Shown here piece by piece: positions 8,767 through 17,075 of a stretch of 64,000 nucleotides of DNA (positions are counted from its first letter, which is position 1; every line of letters starts with the position of its first letter). Location: NCBI GenBank assembly GCA_024349765.1, contig AP026073.1, positions 1,240,001 through 1,304,000 on the forward strand. Reading direction: 5' to 3'. The notes under the pieces were generated by a model, which worked only from the letters and a program-made list of their open reading frames with translations, was not told the origin of the DNA and ran no database searches. This DNA comes from Streptomyces nigrescens (GTDB lineage: Bacteria; Actinomycetota; Actinomycetes; Streptomycetales; Streptomycetaceae). Both the position numbers and the translations under genes were made by a program.

Positions 8767-9450
8767 CTAGCTGCCGCTCCCCGGCGCCACCAGCCCCGAC
8801 TCGTACGCGAAGATCACGGCCTGCGCGCGGTCCCGCAGTTCCAGCTTGGCCAGCACCCGCCCGATGTGGGTCTTCACGGTCTGCTCGGCGAGGATCAGCG
8901 CCTCGGCGATCTCCTGGTTCGACAGACCACGGGCGATCAACTCCAGCACCTCGGTCTCCCGTGGGGTCAGGCCGTTCAGCCGCAGCGAGGCACGGTCCTT
9001 GCGGGGCGCCGGCCGCTGGCGGGCGAAATCGGCGATCAGCCGACGGGTCACCGATGGCGCCAGCAGTGCCTCGCCCGCCGCCACCACGCGCACCGCGGAG
9101 ATCAGATCGGCCGGCGGGGCGTCCTTCAGCAGGAACCCCGAGGCCCCGGCGCGCAGCGCCTCGTAGACGTAGTCGTCGACGTCGAAGGTGGTCAGCATGA
9201 GCACCTTGGGGCGGTGGGTGACACCGGGCGGCGGACTGAGCAGTTGCCGGGCCGCCTCCAGCCCGTCCATCTCCGGCATCCGGACGTCCATCAGCACCAC
9301 ATCGGGGTGCGTCCGACGGCTCAGCTCCACCCCCTGCACACCGTCGGGGGCGTCGCCCACCACATCGATGTCGCTCTGCGCGGCGAGCAGCGCGGCGAAC
9401 CCCGCGCGCACCATGGCCTGGTCGTCGACGATGATCACGCGCGTGGTCAT
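8767..9450 (-). CDS. NarL/LuxR-family response regulator
   Basis: A 227-residue two-component response regulator. The receiver domain (1-120) has the acidic pair at Asp9/Asp10, phospho-acceptor Asp55 (VVLMDVRMP) and Lys109 (LLKD). The C-terminal LuxR helix-turn-helix at about 160-215 contains LTPRETEVLELIARGLSNQE. Its ATG overlaps the TGA of the upstream histidine kinase (ATGA), indicating translational coupling. Repeated GGTAYGAC motifs upstream of the kinase are plausible binding sites. Confidence 0.95.
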   Translation of the reverse strand: MTTRVIIVDDQAMVRAGFAALLAAQSDIDVVGDAPDGVQGVELSRRTHPDVVLMDVRMPEMDGLEAARQLLSPPPGVTHRPKVLMLTTFDVDDYVYEALRAGASGFLLKDAPPADLISAVRVVAAGEALLAPSVTRRLIADFARQRPAPRKDRASLRLNGLTPRETEVLELIARGLSNQEIAEALILAEQTVKTHIGRVLAKLELRDRAQAVIFAYESGLVAPGSGS

Positions 9451-10952
9451 GAAGAGCCGGAATCCTTCGCTGAGAGGGGAGAGGTCGAGGGGGACGCGGC
9501 GGAACCGGGTGCCGGGGAACCGGGCGCGGAGGAGCCGGGTGCGGCGGTGCCGGGTGCTGGAGAGCCGGATGCGGCGGTGCCGGTTGAGGGAGAGCCGGGT
9601 GCGGCCGCGAGGGGCAGCTGTGCCGCGACCCGGAAGCCGCCGTCGGGCAGCGGACCGGTGTCGAGCGAACCGTCCACCAGCCGCACCCGCTCCCGCATCC
9701 CGACCAGGCCGTGGCCGGTCCCGGTCGTCTCCAGCGGCGCGGAGGGCGCCAACGCCGCGGGCGGGGCGGAGTTGACGATCAGCACCGTCAGCCGGGTGCG
9801 GTCCGCGGTCGGGATGACCGACACCCGGGTCTGGGCGCCGGGGGCGTGCCGCACCACATTGGCCAGCGCCTCCTGCACGATGCGGTACGCCGACAGATCC
9901 ACAGCCGGTTCGAGTACCACCGCCTCCTCCGGCAGTACCAACTCCACCGGCACGCCGGCCCGTACGGTGCCCTCGACCAGCTTCGGCAGCATCGCCACCC
10001 CGGGTTGCGGGGTCTTCTCCGGGCCGCCCTGCCGTTCCGTCTCCTCGCTGCGCAGCACACCGAGCAGCCGCCGCATCTCCGCCAGGGACTCGCGCGCGGT
10101 CGCGGCGATCGACCCGAACTCCTCCTGCGCCTCCTCGGGTATCCCGCTGATGCGGTACGGAGCACTGTCCGCCTGGACCGTGATCACCGACATGTGGTGG
10201 GCGACCACGTCGTGCAGCTCGCGGGCGATCCGGGTGCGCTCCTCCAGGAGCGTACGGCGGGCACGCTCGGCCTCGCTGATGGTCTCCTGCTCGATCAACT
10301 TCCGCTGTGCGTCGCCCCGTTCCCGCAGGGTGGCGCCCATCAGCAGCATCACGCCGGCGAGGACGAACATCAGCACCCAGGTGCTCTGGCTGCGCTCCGG
10401 GGTCATCGTCTCGGAGAGAATTCCGGCGAAGCCGGTCGTCAGCCAGACGGCTATCAGGGTGCGCCGGCGCTCGCGCAGGGACAGCGCCAGCATCAGTGCG
10501 AGATAGCCGACGATCGCCGGGGGCGTCCAGGGCCAGGCGCGGTCCGCCACGCCGTCGACCACGGTGAGCCCCAGTGCACAGACGACATCCGCGGCGAAGA
10601 TCACCCACCAGGCCTGCAGCGGCCGGGTCACGGCCAGCATCAGGGGCACGGTCTGGGCGGTGGCGAGCGCGCCGGCCAGACCGCCGTTCATGCCGTAGTC
10701 GTTGCCGAGGACATTGATGGTCGTCGGCAGCAGCGACACCGCGAACGCGAAGGCGACGAGATACGGCACCCGGCGCAGCCAGGGGTTCTGCACACCGGCG
10801 AACAGCGGGATGCCGGGTTCGGTCGGGGTGCCGAGCTCGACGGCGAGGATGCGCAGCGCCTGCCGTGCGGCGCGCAGCGCTCTCGACCGGGCCGGCTCGC
10901 GCTCGGCGCTGCGGGCCGCCTCGGGGGCTGGGGTGGGGGATCGTCCGTTCAT
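9447..10952 (-). CDS. HisKA_3 sensor histidine kinase
   Basis: A 501-residue membrane sensor kinase. The N-terminal half has several hydrophobic segments (about 55-215). The dimerisation/phosphoacceptor helix holds His247 in ARELHDVVAHHMSV. The HATPase domain follows, with ALANVVRHA and the GHGLVGMRERV glycine-box region. The last 50 residues are a Pro/Gly/Ser/Ala repeat tail that is unlikely to be part of the catalytic fold. No ribosome site precedes the ATG, but TAGATT lies 9 bases ahead, suggesting a nearly leaderless transcript. It is cognate to the overlapping response regulator; the signal is unknown. Confidence 0.93.
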   Translation of the reverse strand: MNGRSPTPAPEAARSAEREPARSRALRAARQALRILAVELGTPTEPGIPLFAGVQNPWLRRVPYLVAFAFAVSLLPTTINVLGNDYGMNGGLAGALATAQTVPLMLAVTRPLQAWWVIFAADVVCALGLTVVDGVADRAWPWTPPAIVGYLALMLALSLRERRRTLIAVWLTTGFAGILSETMTPERSQSTWVLMFVLAGVMLLMGATLRERGDAQRKLIEQETISEAERARRTLLEERTRIARELHDVVAHHMSVITVQADSAPYRISGIPEEAQEEFGSIAATARESLAEMRRLLGVLRSEETERQGGPEKTPQPGVAMLPKLVEGTVRAGVPVELVLPEEAVVLEPAVDLSAYRIVQEALANVVRHAPGAQTRVSVIPTADRTRLTVLIVNSAPPAALAPSAPLETTGTGHGLVGMRERVRLVDGSLDTGPLPDGGFRVAAQLPLAAAPGSPSTGTAASGSPAPGTAAPGSSAPGSPAPGSAASPSTSPLSAKDSGSS

Positions 10953-10989
10953 CGCGGAGTCAATCTAAGCGGGCGGCCGGGGCCCGGGC

Positions 10990-11047
10990 GTCATACCACG
11001 GTTCGGCCTTCGGCCCCGTACCACGGTATGACCCACCGCGGTACGAC
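10990..11047. promoter_or_regulatory. Inverted and direct GGTAYGAC motifs, candidate response-regulator sites
   Basis: GTCATACC at 10990-10997 faces GGTATGAC at 11025-11032, and a further GGTACGAC lies at 11040-11047. These sit 38-95 bases upstream of the histidine kinase start. NarL-type regulators bind such inverted heptamer/octamer pairs, so autoregulation is plausible. Confidence 0.4.
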
Positions 11048-11086
11048 ACCGCGGCGAGGCGGCCGGGCCCGCGGCGAGCCCGGCCC

Positions 11087-11968
11087 CTACAACTCCGCCA
11101 GCAGTTCGGCCTTCTTCGCGCTGAACTCGTCGTCCGTCAGCAGCCCGGCGTCGTGCAGCTCTCCCAGGTGCCGTATCCGGTCCGCGATGTCCGCCGGGTC
11201 CCGGCGGGCGTCCCCGGCCCGGCGGCAGACCGGTTCGCGCTCCGCGGTCTCCTGCTCCGGCTCGGCGGCGCGCACGGCCTGCAGGACCGCGGCGGCGAAC
11301 GGCAGGGACTCGTGGACCGGGCCGTACCCCAGCCCGAACACCACGGCTGCCGGGTCCTGGTCGGCCTCGCCCTTCCCCGGCTCGACCGCCCCGCGTTCCA
11401 GCAACCGGAGGTAGCCGTTGAAGACCTCCGGCGAGCGCCACTCGACACCGGCCAACTCGCCCACCGTGAAGGTCTGGTCGCCGCACTTCCATTTCGCCGA
11501 CGACGCCCCCGTCCAGAACCAGCGGAACGCGACCGAACGGCCGTCGAAGGAAGCCTTGCCGTCGTACGCCTTGAAGTGGAGCGGAGGTTCCGGTGCGGTC
11601 ACCAGATGACGCTCGGCGGCTTCCTTCGCGTCGGGGCCCAGCGCCGTGCGCAGTTCGTCGGCGTAGAACTCCGCCAGCGTCTCGCGCTCGGCCGGCAGCA
11701 CCAGCCGGTACGGATCGGCCTCCTCCTTGAGTTGCCCGTTGGCCGCCTCCATCAGGGGGTCGGCGCCCGGCCGGGGCACGGCGTGCAGCACCACCGTGCC
11801 GCGTCTGCCCTCGGACACCTCGACGGAGCTCAGCGCCTCGTACGGAATGCGTCGCTCGCCGAGCGCCTGGAAGAGCTTCGGCCTGCGGATCCCCCGTTCG
11901 AAGCGGATGAGTACGGAGTCCGTGTCGAACTCCCAGACGGCATGAAAACCGGCCAGCACATCACCCAT
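11087..11968 (-). CDS. DUF4429 domain protein with C-terminal SHOCT
   Basis: A 293-residue cytoplasmic protein. The body has two PH-like DUF4429 repeats, starting with AVWEFDTDSVLIRFERG and later FDGRSVAFRWFWTG. It ends in a SHOCT element (HLGELHDAGLLTDDEFSAKK) that is usual for small oligomerisation tails. I start at ATG 11968 (MGDVLAGF), the start I expect for relatives; an ATG three codons earlier is possible. The function of the family is unknown; relatives are abundant in Streptomyces. Confidence 0.82.
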   Translation of the reverse strand: MGDVLAGFHAVWEFDTDSVLIRFERGIRRPKLFQALGERRIPYEALSSVEVSEGRRGTVVLHAVPRPGADPLMEAANGQLKEEADPYRLVLPAERETLAEFYADELRTALGPDAKEAAERHLVTAPEPPLHFKAYDGKASFDGRSVAFRWFWTGASSAKWKCGDQTFTVGELAGVEWRSPEVFNGYLRLLERGAVEPGKGEADQDPAAVVFGLGYGPVHESLPFAAAVLQAVRAAEPEQETAEREPVCRRAGDARRDPADIADRIRHLGELHDAGLLTDDEFSAKKAELLAEL

Positions 11969-12179
11969 GCGGCTCATCGTATGCGGGCGGTTGCCCGCCC
12001 GTCCCCCTTCCGGACACCTCAAAGGCGCCTGCCAGGACTACGCGCGTCACGCGCCTTCGGCCCGGCCGCTTCCGGCCCTTGTTCCATGGACGCGCTCGCC
12101 ACCGGTGACGGTTCCCGTCGGCACGGCCCGTCCCCGGGCGCCGGGCCGTACCGGCGGGAACCGGCCGTCTCGCGGGACC

Positions 12180-13394
12180 TCAGGCGAGGCCCGTGCTGCA
12201 GTGCGGGTCGTCGGTCGCGCAGGCCACCGAGTCGAGCGAACCGACCCCGACCAGAGCGAAGTTGCGCAGGCTGCGGGTGCCGGGCGCGAAGTAGCCGGCG
12301 TGTCCGACGGCGCCGTCGGCGGACAGGATCCGGGAGCCGAAGGACGGATCGACCGGGTCGGCGCCGTGGCCGAGCCCGCCGACCTCCAGGTACGGCACGT
12401 CCTGGATCCAGTCGTCGGAGTCCCGCATCGCCCAGACCCGGGCGTGGGTGCCGAGCCCGGAGAGGCTTTCCGCCCGCATGCCGGGGCTGCCCGCGACCGC
12501 GATGTCCTCGACGTTCGCCGGCAGGTGCCGGGCCGCGACGCCGCACACCACGGAGCCGTAGCTGTGGCAGAACAGCGAGATGGTGTCGGAGGACGGCAGT
12601 GACTTCACCAGGGCGCGCAGGCGGACCGCGCCGGCCTCGGCGAGGTTCCCGGTGGCGGCCTCGACGCCGAGGCCGGACGGCGTGGTGTAGTCGGCCCAGG
12701 CGATCACGGCCGTCCGCACGCCCGGCTTGGCCGCGCGCTCGGCGTCGTAGAGGGAGCGCCCCATGCCGACGGGCGCCGCGGTGGCCCGTGCGGTCCGTTC
12801 GAAGGTCGACAGGTTGGTGTCCACACCGGGCACCACCACGGAGACCCGCTTCGCCGCCGGAAGGCTGCCGAAGACCTCGGCGGCCCGGCCGCCGCCGGCC
12901 GGATCGAAGGCGAGGATCTGCCGCCCGGGGCTCATCATCGACTCGAAGCGGTGCATGAGCCGGCCGGCCTCCTGGCGGCCCACGGGCGTGAGCCGGTGGT
13001 CGGCCATCCGCCGCTTCTCCACGGCGCGGGCGTCGTCGATCGCCATCCGGTTGGCGCGGTAACGCAGTGCGACGGGCGCGCCGCCCATGTTGCCGACGAC
13101 CAGCGGATAACGGGCGGCGAGCTGCTGCTTCTGGGCAGCGGTGAGCGCGGCGAAGAAGGTCCGCAGGCTGGCCGGGGAGCCGTTGGGGTCGGGCAACGGA
13201 CGCCCGAGGAAGGTGGCGTGCTTCCAGGCGGTTCTGGCCGTGGCCAGGGGGTTGGCGTCGTCCTTGGTGCCTCTGACGGCCGTCCAGCCGGTCATGGCGA
13301 GCATCACGAACACCACCGCCAAGGCGAGTGCCGCACGCCAGGCGGTGGACTGCAGAAAACCGGAGGAGGGGCCCAGGCCCGGGAAGGAAGTCAC
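12180..13394 (-). CDS. Membrane-anchored DUF1023 alpha/beta hydrolase (copy 2)
   Basis: A 404-residue paralogue of the protein at 7187-8356. One N-terminal hydrophobic segment (ALALAVVFVMLAMTGW) acts as signal or anchor, then the DUF1023 hydrolase domain with nucleophile elbow CHSYGSV. I prefer GTG 13394, with AGGGTGG about six bases ahead. An upstream GTG at 13451 is open too, but its extra 19 residues are low-complexity and would overlap a perfect palindrome (13442-13451). Two such enzymes within 6 kb suggest an old duplication separated by a two-component system. Confidence 0.85.
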   Translation of the reverse strand: MTSFPGLGPSSGFLQSTAWRAALALAVVFVMLAMTGWTAVRGTKDDANPLATARTAWKHATFLGRPLPDPNGSPASLRTFFAALTAAQKQQLAARYPLVVGNMGGAPVALRYRANRMAIDDARAVEKRRMADHRLTPVGRQEAGRLMHRFESMMSPGRQILAFDPAGGGRAAEVFGSLPAAKRVSVVVPGVDTNLSTFERTARATAAPVGMGRSLYDAERAAKPGVRTAVIAWADYTTPSGLGVEAATGNLAEAGAVRLRALVKSLPSSDTISLFCHSYGSVVCGVAARHLPANVEDIAVAGSPGMRAESLSGLGTHARVWAMRDSDDWIQDVPYLEVGGLGHGADPVDPSFGSRILSADGAVGHAGYFAPGTRSLRNFALVGVGSLDSVACATDDPHCSTGLA

Positions 13395-13441
13395 CGCGGG
13401 CCACCCTAGGAGACCGGGCAGGCCAGCTGCCGGGCCCGTGA

Positions 13442-13451
13442 GTGATATCAC
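13442..13451. promoter_or_regulatory. Perfect palindrome GTGATATCAC upstream of DUF1023 copy 2
   Basis: A 10-base perfect palindrome lies about 50 bases ahead of the preferred start of the hydrolase gene and faces the TetR gene end on the other side. It is a candidate operator only. Confidence 0.25.
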
Positions 13452-13592
13452 GTTTCGCGGCGGGTATTTCGACCAAACCGGACATGAATTGCTGATTTCC
13501 CGCGCTCAGTCGTGCAGGGGCGGTCTCATCATGCGGTTAATGGGTTGCTCAACGGCGGCTGTCCGTTACAGGTAGTTGTGGGGGGTTCGGCC

Positions 13593-14252
13593 TCAGCGGG
13601 CGGAACGCCAGTCGCCGCCGATCGCCGGCTGGATGTGGTCCAGATAGGACTGGGTCAGCTCACGGATGGACGCCACGCTGCAGTCCGGGCCCTCGCCCCA
13701 CACCTTGCCGGCCACCCGCATCACCCCGCAGAACGCGGCGACCAGCACCCGCGGCCGCGGATCGGCCTCGACGTCCAGCCCCTCGCGCCGGGCGATCAAC
13801 CCCGCGATCCGCTCCTCCAGTTCGGACGAGCGCCGCAGATGGGAGGCCACGAGCGTGGGTGTGGACTCGATCATCCGGTACGTCCGCATGTGCAGCTCCA
13901 CCGGGATCACCGACTCGATGGCGCTGCCGATGTCGTCCCACGCCACCATCACCGCGCTGCGCAGCGCCGTCAGCGGGTCCTCGGCGGCGGGGCGTGCGGT
14001 CAGCTCTTCGAGGAAGCGGGCCTCGACCATCTCCTGGACCGCGAAGGCGACGTCCTCCTTGTTGGCGAAGTACCGGAAGTACGTCCTCTGGGAGACGTCC
14101 ACCGCCTCGGCGATCTCGTCGACGGTCGTCTCCTCGTAGCCCTGCTCCGTGAACAGTTCGAGCGCCGCGCGGATCAGGGCGTCGCGGGTGCGCTGCTTCT
14201 TGCGTTCGCGCAGTCCGCCTACGGGGGACGTCTGCGGCGTCGAGGTGGCCAT
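13593..14252 (-). CDS. TetR-family repressor of the adjacent MFS pump
   Basis: A 219-residue TetR regulator. The N-terminal helix-turn-helix lies at about 16-62 (RDALIRAALELFTEQGYEE, then VSQRTYFRYFANKEDV); the rest is the helical ligand domain. It is divergent from an MFS drug transporter, with a 115-base shared promoter region that contains a perfect TGTCAG-acg-CTGACA dyad. This is the classic arrangement of a local repressor and the exporter it controls. Confidence 0.92.
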   Translation of the reverse strand: MATSTPQTSPVGGLRERKKQRTRDALIRAALELFTEQGYEETTVDEIAEAVDVSQRTYFRYFANKEDVAFAVQEMVEARFLEELTARPAAEDPLTALRSAVMVAWDDIGSAIESVIPVELHMRTYRMIESTPTLVASHLRRSSELEERIAGLIARREGLDVEADPRPRVLVAAFCGVMRVAGKVWGEGPDCSVASIRELTQSYLDHIQPAIGGDWRSAR

Positions 14253-14331
14253 CCTGCGCCGCCTTTCCGTGGTGTTCTCGCTGCTCAGGTTACCTGTGAG
14301 GGAGATGACAGTTACCGACTCATGAATTGCT

Positions 14332-14361
14332 TTGTCAATTGTCAGACGCTGACATTAGCCT
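14332..14361 (+). promoter_or_regulatory. MFS promoter with TetR operator between -35 and -10
   Basis: TTGTCA (14332-14337) and TAGCCT (14356-14361) are 18 bases apart. Between them sits the perfect inverted repeat TGTCAGACGCTGACA (14340-14354). The MFS start codon begins 7 bases after the -10, so the mRNA is probably leaderless. A bound repressor would block polymerase directly. Confidence 0.65.
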
Positions 14362-14367
14362 CTGGGT

Positions 14368-15969
14368 ATGAGTTCCCAGACCCCGGTCGCCCACGCCGCG
14401 CCGGAACTTCCCGTACCGGAGCCCCCGAGGGGGCTGCGAGGCCATCCGTGGCTGACCCTCTTCTCCGTCGCCATCGGCGTCATGATGGTGGCCCTGGACG
14501 GCACGATCGTCGCCATCGCCAACCCGGCGATCAAGGAAGACCTCGGCGCCTCGTTCGGCGACGTGCAGTGGATCACCAACGGCTACATGCTCGCCCTGGC
14601 CGTCGCGCTGATCACGGCCGGAAAGCTCGGTGACCGCTTCGGCCACCGCCAGACCTTCCTCATAGGCATCGTCGGTTTCGCCGCCGCCTCCGGAGCCATC
14701 GGCTTCTCCAGCCAGGTCACGCTGGTCATCGTCTTCCGCGTGTTCCAGGGCCTGTTCGGCGCGCTGCTGATGCCCGCCGCCCTCGGACTGCTGCGCGCCA
14801 CCTTCCCGGCCGAGAAGCTCAACATGGCGATCGGCATCTGGGGCATGGTCATCGGCGCCTCCACCGCCGGCGGCCCCATAGTCGGCGGACTGCTGGTCGA
14901 GCACGTCAACTGGCAGTCCGTGTTCTTCATCAACGTTCCGGTCGGCGTGCTGGCCCTGATCCTCGGCCTGGTGATCCTCAAGGACCACCGCGCGGAGAAC
15001 GCCCCCCGCTCGTTCGACGTCCCCGGCATCGTGCTGCTCTCCGCCGCGATGTTCTGCCTCATCTGGCCGCTGATCAAGGCGACCGACTGGGGCTGGGGTG
15101 ACATGAAGACCTGGGGCTTCCTGATCGGGGCCGTGGTCCTGTTCGCGCTGTTCGCCCTCCTGGAGACCAGGGTCCGCGAACCGCTCATCCCGCTGCGGAT
15201 GTTCCGCTCCGTGCCGCTGACCGCCGGCACGATCCTGATGGTGCTGATGGCCTTCGCCTTCATGGGCGGCCTGTTCTTCGTGACGTTCTACCTGCAGAAC
15301 GTCCACGGCATGACCCCCGTGGACAGCGGCCTGCACCTCCTCCCGCTCACCGGCATGATGATCGTCGGCTCGCCGCTGGCGGGCGCCCTGATCACCAAGT
15401 TCGGCCCGCGCATCCCGCTGGTCGGCGGCATGGTCCTCACCGCGGTCGCCATGTACGGCATGGCCGGCCTGGACACCGGCACCGGCACCGGGCCGATGTC
15501 CGTCTGGTTCGCGCTGCTCGGCCTGGGACTCGCGCCCGTCATGGTCGGCGCCACCGAGGTCATCGTCGGCAACGCCCCCCTGGAGCTCTCCGGCGTCGCC
15601 GGCGGCCTCCAGCAGGCCGCCATGCAGGTCGGCGGCAGCCTCGGCACGGCCGTGCTCGGCGCGGTGATGGCCTCCCGCGTGGAGAACGACCTCCCGGACA
15701 AGTGGCAGTCGGCCGGCCTCCCGCCGATCCCGCCCGCCCAGATGCCGAAGGTCTCGGATGCCGTCTCGGCCGGTATCGCACCGGTCCCGAAGCACACCCC
15801 GCCGGAGTTCGCGCAGAAGATCACCTCGGTCGCGCACGACACCTTCGTGTCCGGCATGGGCCTGGCCTTCACCGTCGCCTGCGGTGTCGCGGTCGTCGCG
15901 GCGGTCGTCGCGCTCTTCACCAAGCGCGGAGCGAACGCTGAGGCGGGTGCCGGCGTCGGCCACATCTGA
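14368..15969 (+). CDS. DHA2-family MFS drug exporter
   Basis: A 533-residue, roughly 14-helix major facilitator of the EmrB/QacA type. It has GTIVAIANPAI in helix 1, GKLGDRFGHRQTF as the A-motif loop and a long periplasmic insertion near 440-500. It is expected to export hydrophobic compounds by proton antiport across the cytoplasmic membrane. It is divergent from its likely TetR repressor and followed by a strong hairpin terminator. Confidence 0.93.
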   Translation: MSSQTPVAHAAPELPVPEPPRGLRGHPWLTLFSVAIGVMMVALDGTIVAIANPAIKEDLGASFGDVQWITNGYMLALAVALITAGKLGDRFGHRQTFLIGIVGFAAASGAIGFSSQVTLVIVFRVFQGLFGALLMPAALGLLRATFPAEKLNMAIGIWGMVIGASTAGGPIVGGLLVEHVNWQSVFFINVPVGVLALILGLVILKDHRAENAPRSFDVPGIVLLSAAMFCLIWPLIKATDWGWGDMKTWGFLIGAVVLFALFALLETRVREPLIPLRMFRSVPLTAGTILMVLMAFAFMGGLFFVTFYLQNVHGMTPVDSGLHLLPLTGMMIVGSPLAGALITKFGPRIPLVGGMVLTAVAMYGMAGLDTGTGTGPMSVWFALLGLGLAPVMVGATEVIVGNAPLELSGVAGGLQQAAMQVGGSLGTAVLGAVMASRVENDLPDKWQSAGLPPIPPAQMPKVSDAVSAGIAPVPKHTPPEFAQKITSVAHDTFVSGMGLAFTVACGVAVVAAVVALFTKRGANAEAGAGVGHI

Positions 15970-16521
15970 CCCGGGCCGCCGGGGCGTGTGAGCGCCCGGG
16001 CCCGCCCGCATCACCCGGCGCGCGGCCGGTCGAGGCACTCCTCGGCCGGCCGCGCGCCGTCGCATGCGCTGCCGTTGTGCCGGCCGCGGATGCCTGGCCG
16101 CGGTCGCGGATCCGCGGGGCCGGCCGCGTCAACCAGCCACTCCGGGCCGCCGCACGGTCCCATCGGCCAGGAACCAAGCGGCAGTTGACCCCTTCCGCAA
16201 CGCCGAATCCCTCATCCTGGTGAGCCGTGCCGGGAACCGACCTGGCTCCCGCGCGCATTACAGGCGACGCCCCTGCCCCCGCCCCCGGCAGGTGTCAGCG
16301 AAGAACGGTTTCCGCGGCCCGCCCGGCCGCCCCGCGCCACGTCAACCTCGTACGCCGCGGCCCCGCTTCGGGCCGGTCCGCTTGTCCACATACCTGATCC
16401 GGGTGGTGGACCCGGCCGGGCCTTGGCAACCGCACCGCGGCCCGGCGAAGGTCGATGACGAACCCGCCGCGGGCAGCCGCCCGCCGCGGAACGTCACGTA
16501 CCTCACGGGGGAGAGATTCCT
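15970..16521. other. 552-base intergenic region
   Basis: Between the MFS gene and the I36-type inhibitor. It begins with the terminator at 16017-16058. The rest is GC-rich sequence with no convincing reading frame, RNA gene or operator that I can recognise; it must contain the promoter of the secreted inhibitor. Confidence 0.6.
16017..16058 (+). terminator. Long hairpin terminator after the MFS gene
   Basis: A 13-bp perfect outer stem (GGCGCGCGGCCGG at 16017-16029 with 16046-16058), one T-G wobble and a 5-bp inner stem close on the tetraloop CACT. There is no T-run, as is common in Streptomyces. Confidence 0.75.
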
Positions 16522-16947
16522 ATGCGTCTGCGTCTGCGCACGTCCACCACCACCGCCACCGCGCTGTTCACCGGCCTCGCCACCCTGGCCGCCGCGCTCA
16601 CCCTCCCGACCGCGCTCGGCACCGTCCCCGCGCACGCGGCCACCACCGGCCGTACCGCCGCGGCCTCGGGCCCGTGCGCGGCGGGGCAGCTGTGCCTCTG
16701 GCCGAGGGCGGACTTCGCCGGCAAGCGGCGGACCTTCGAGCTGTCCGACACGGACATCGAGAGCTGCATCGCCTTGCCCAAGGGCGTCAGCGCCGCCTCG
16801 TTCGCCAACCGGATGGGCCGGCCGGTCACCACGTACCAGAGTGCGGAGTGCGCCGAGACCGCCGAGTACAACACCTACCCCGGCGGCGGCACCTGGGTGC
16901 CCCGATCCCCTTACCAGGTAAGGGCGTTCAAGGTGTGGGAGCGATGA
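16522..16947 (+). CDS. Secreted peptidase inhibitor family I36-like protein
   Basis: A 141-residue exported protein. The signal peptide occupies about residues 1-39 (MRLRLRTS, hydrophobic core, cleavage after AHA). The mature part has the I36/SMI-like signature CAAGQLCLWPRADFAGKRR, four cysteines and a beta-rich pattern. A GGGGGAG ribosome site precedes the ATG. Relatives inhibit metalloproteases or simply coat the cell exterior; inhibitory activity here is inferred. It is convergent with aceE across a shared terminator. Confidence 0.8.
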   Translation: MRLRLRTSTTTATALFTGLATLAAALTLPTALGTVPAHAATTGRTAAASGPCAAGQLCLWPRADFAGKRRTFELSDTDIESCIALPKGVSAASFANRMGRPVTTYQSAECAETAEYNTYPGGGTWVPRSPYQVRAFKVWER

Positions 16948-17001
16948 ACCGCGCACCGGCGGTCCCACCGCGGGGTGCCGGCCCGCCGGGCCGCACACCA
17001 C

Positions 17002-17042
17002 CGCGCCCCCCGGCCGGTGGAGGACACCGGCCGGGGGGCGCG
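17002..17042. terminator. Bidirectional terminator between the inhibitor gene and aceE
   Basis: A perfect 18-bp stem (left arm 17002-17019, right arm 17025-17042) closes a 5-base loop, gagga. It lies between two convergent genes and can serve both strands. Confidence 0.85.
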
Positions 17043-17075
17043 AGGGAAGCGGTGCGGCGGCAGGCCGCGGGAGGA

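Noticed and set aside
8535-9200. Rightward frame with repeated SFHYSA and SLHHSG peptides
   Set aside because: It is a translation of the intergenic tandem repeat and the antisense of the response regulator; no start signal or domain.
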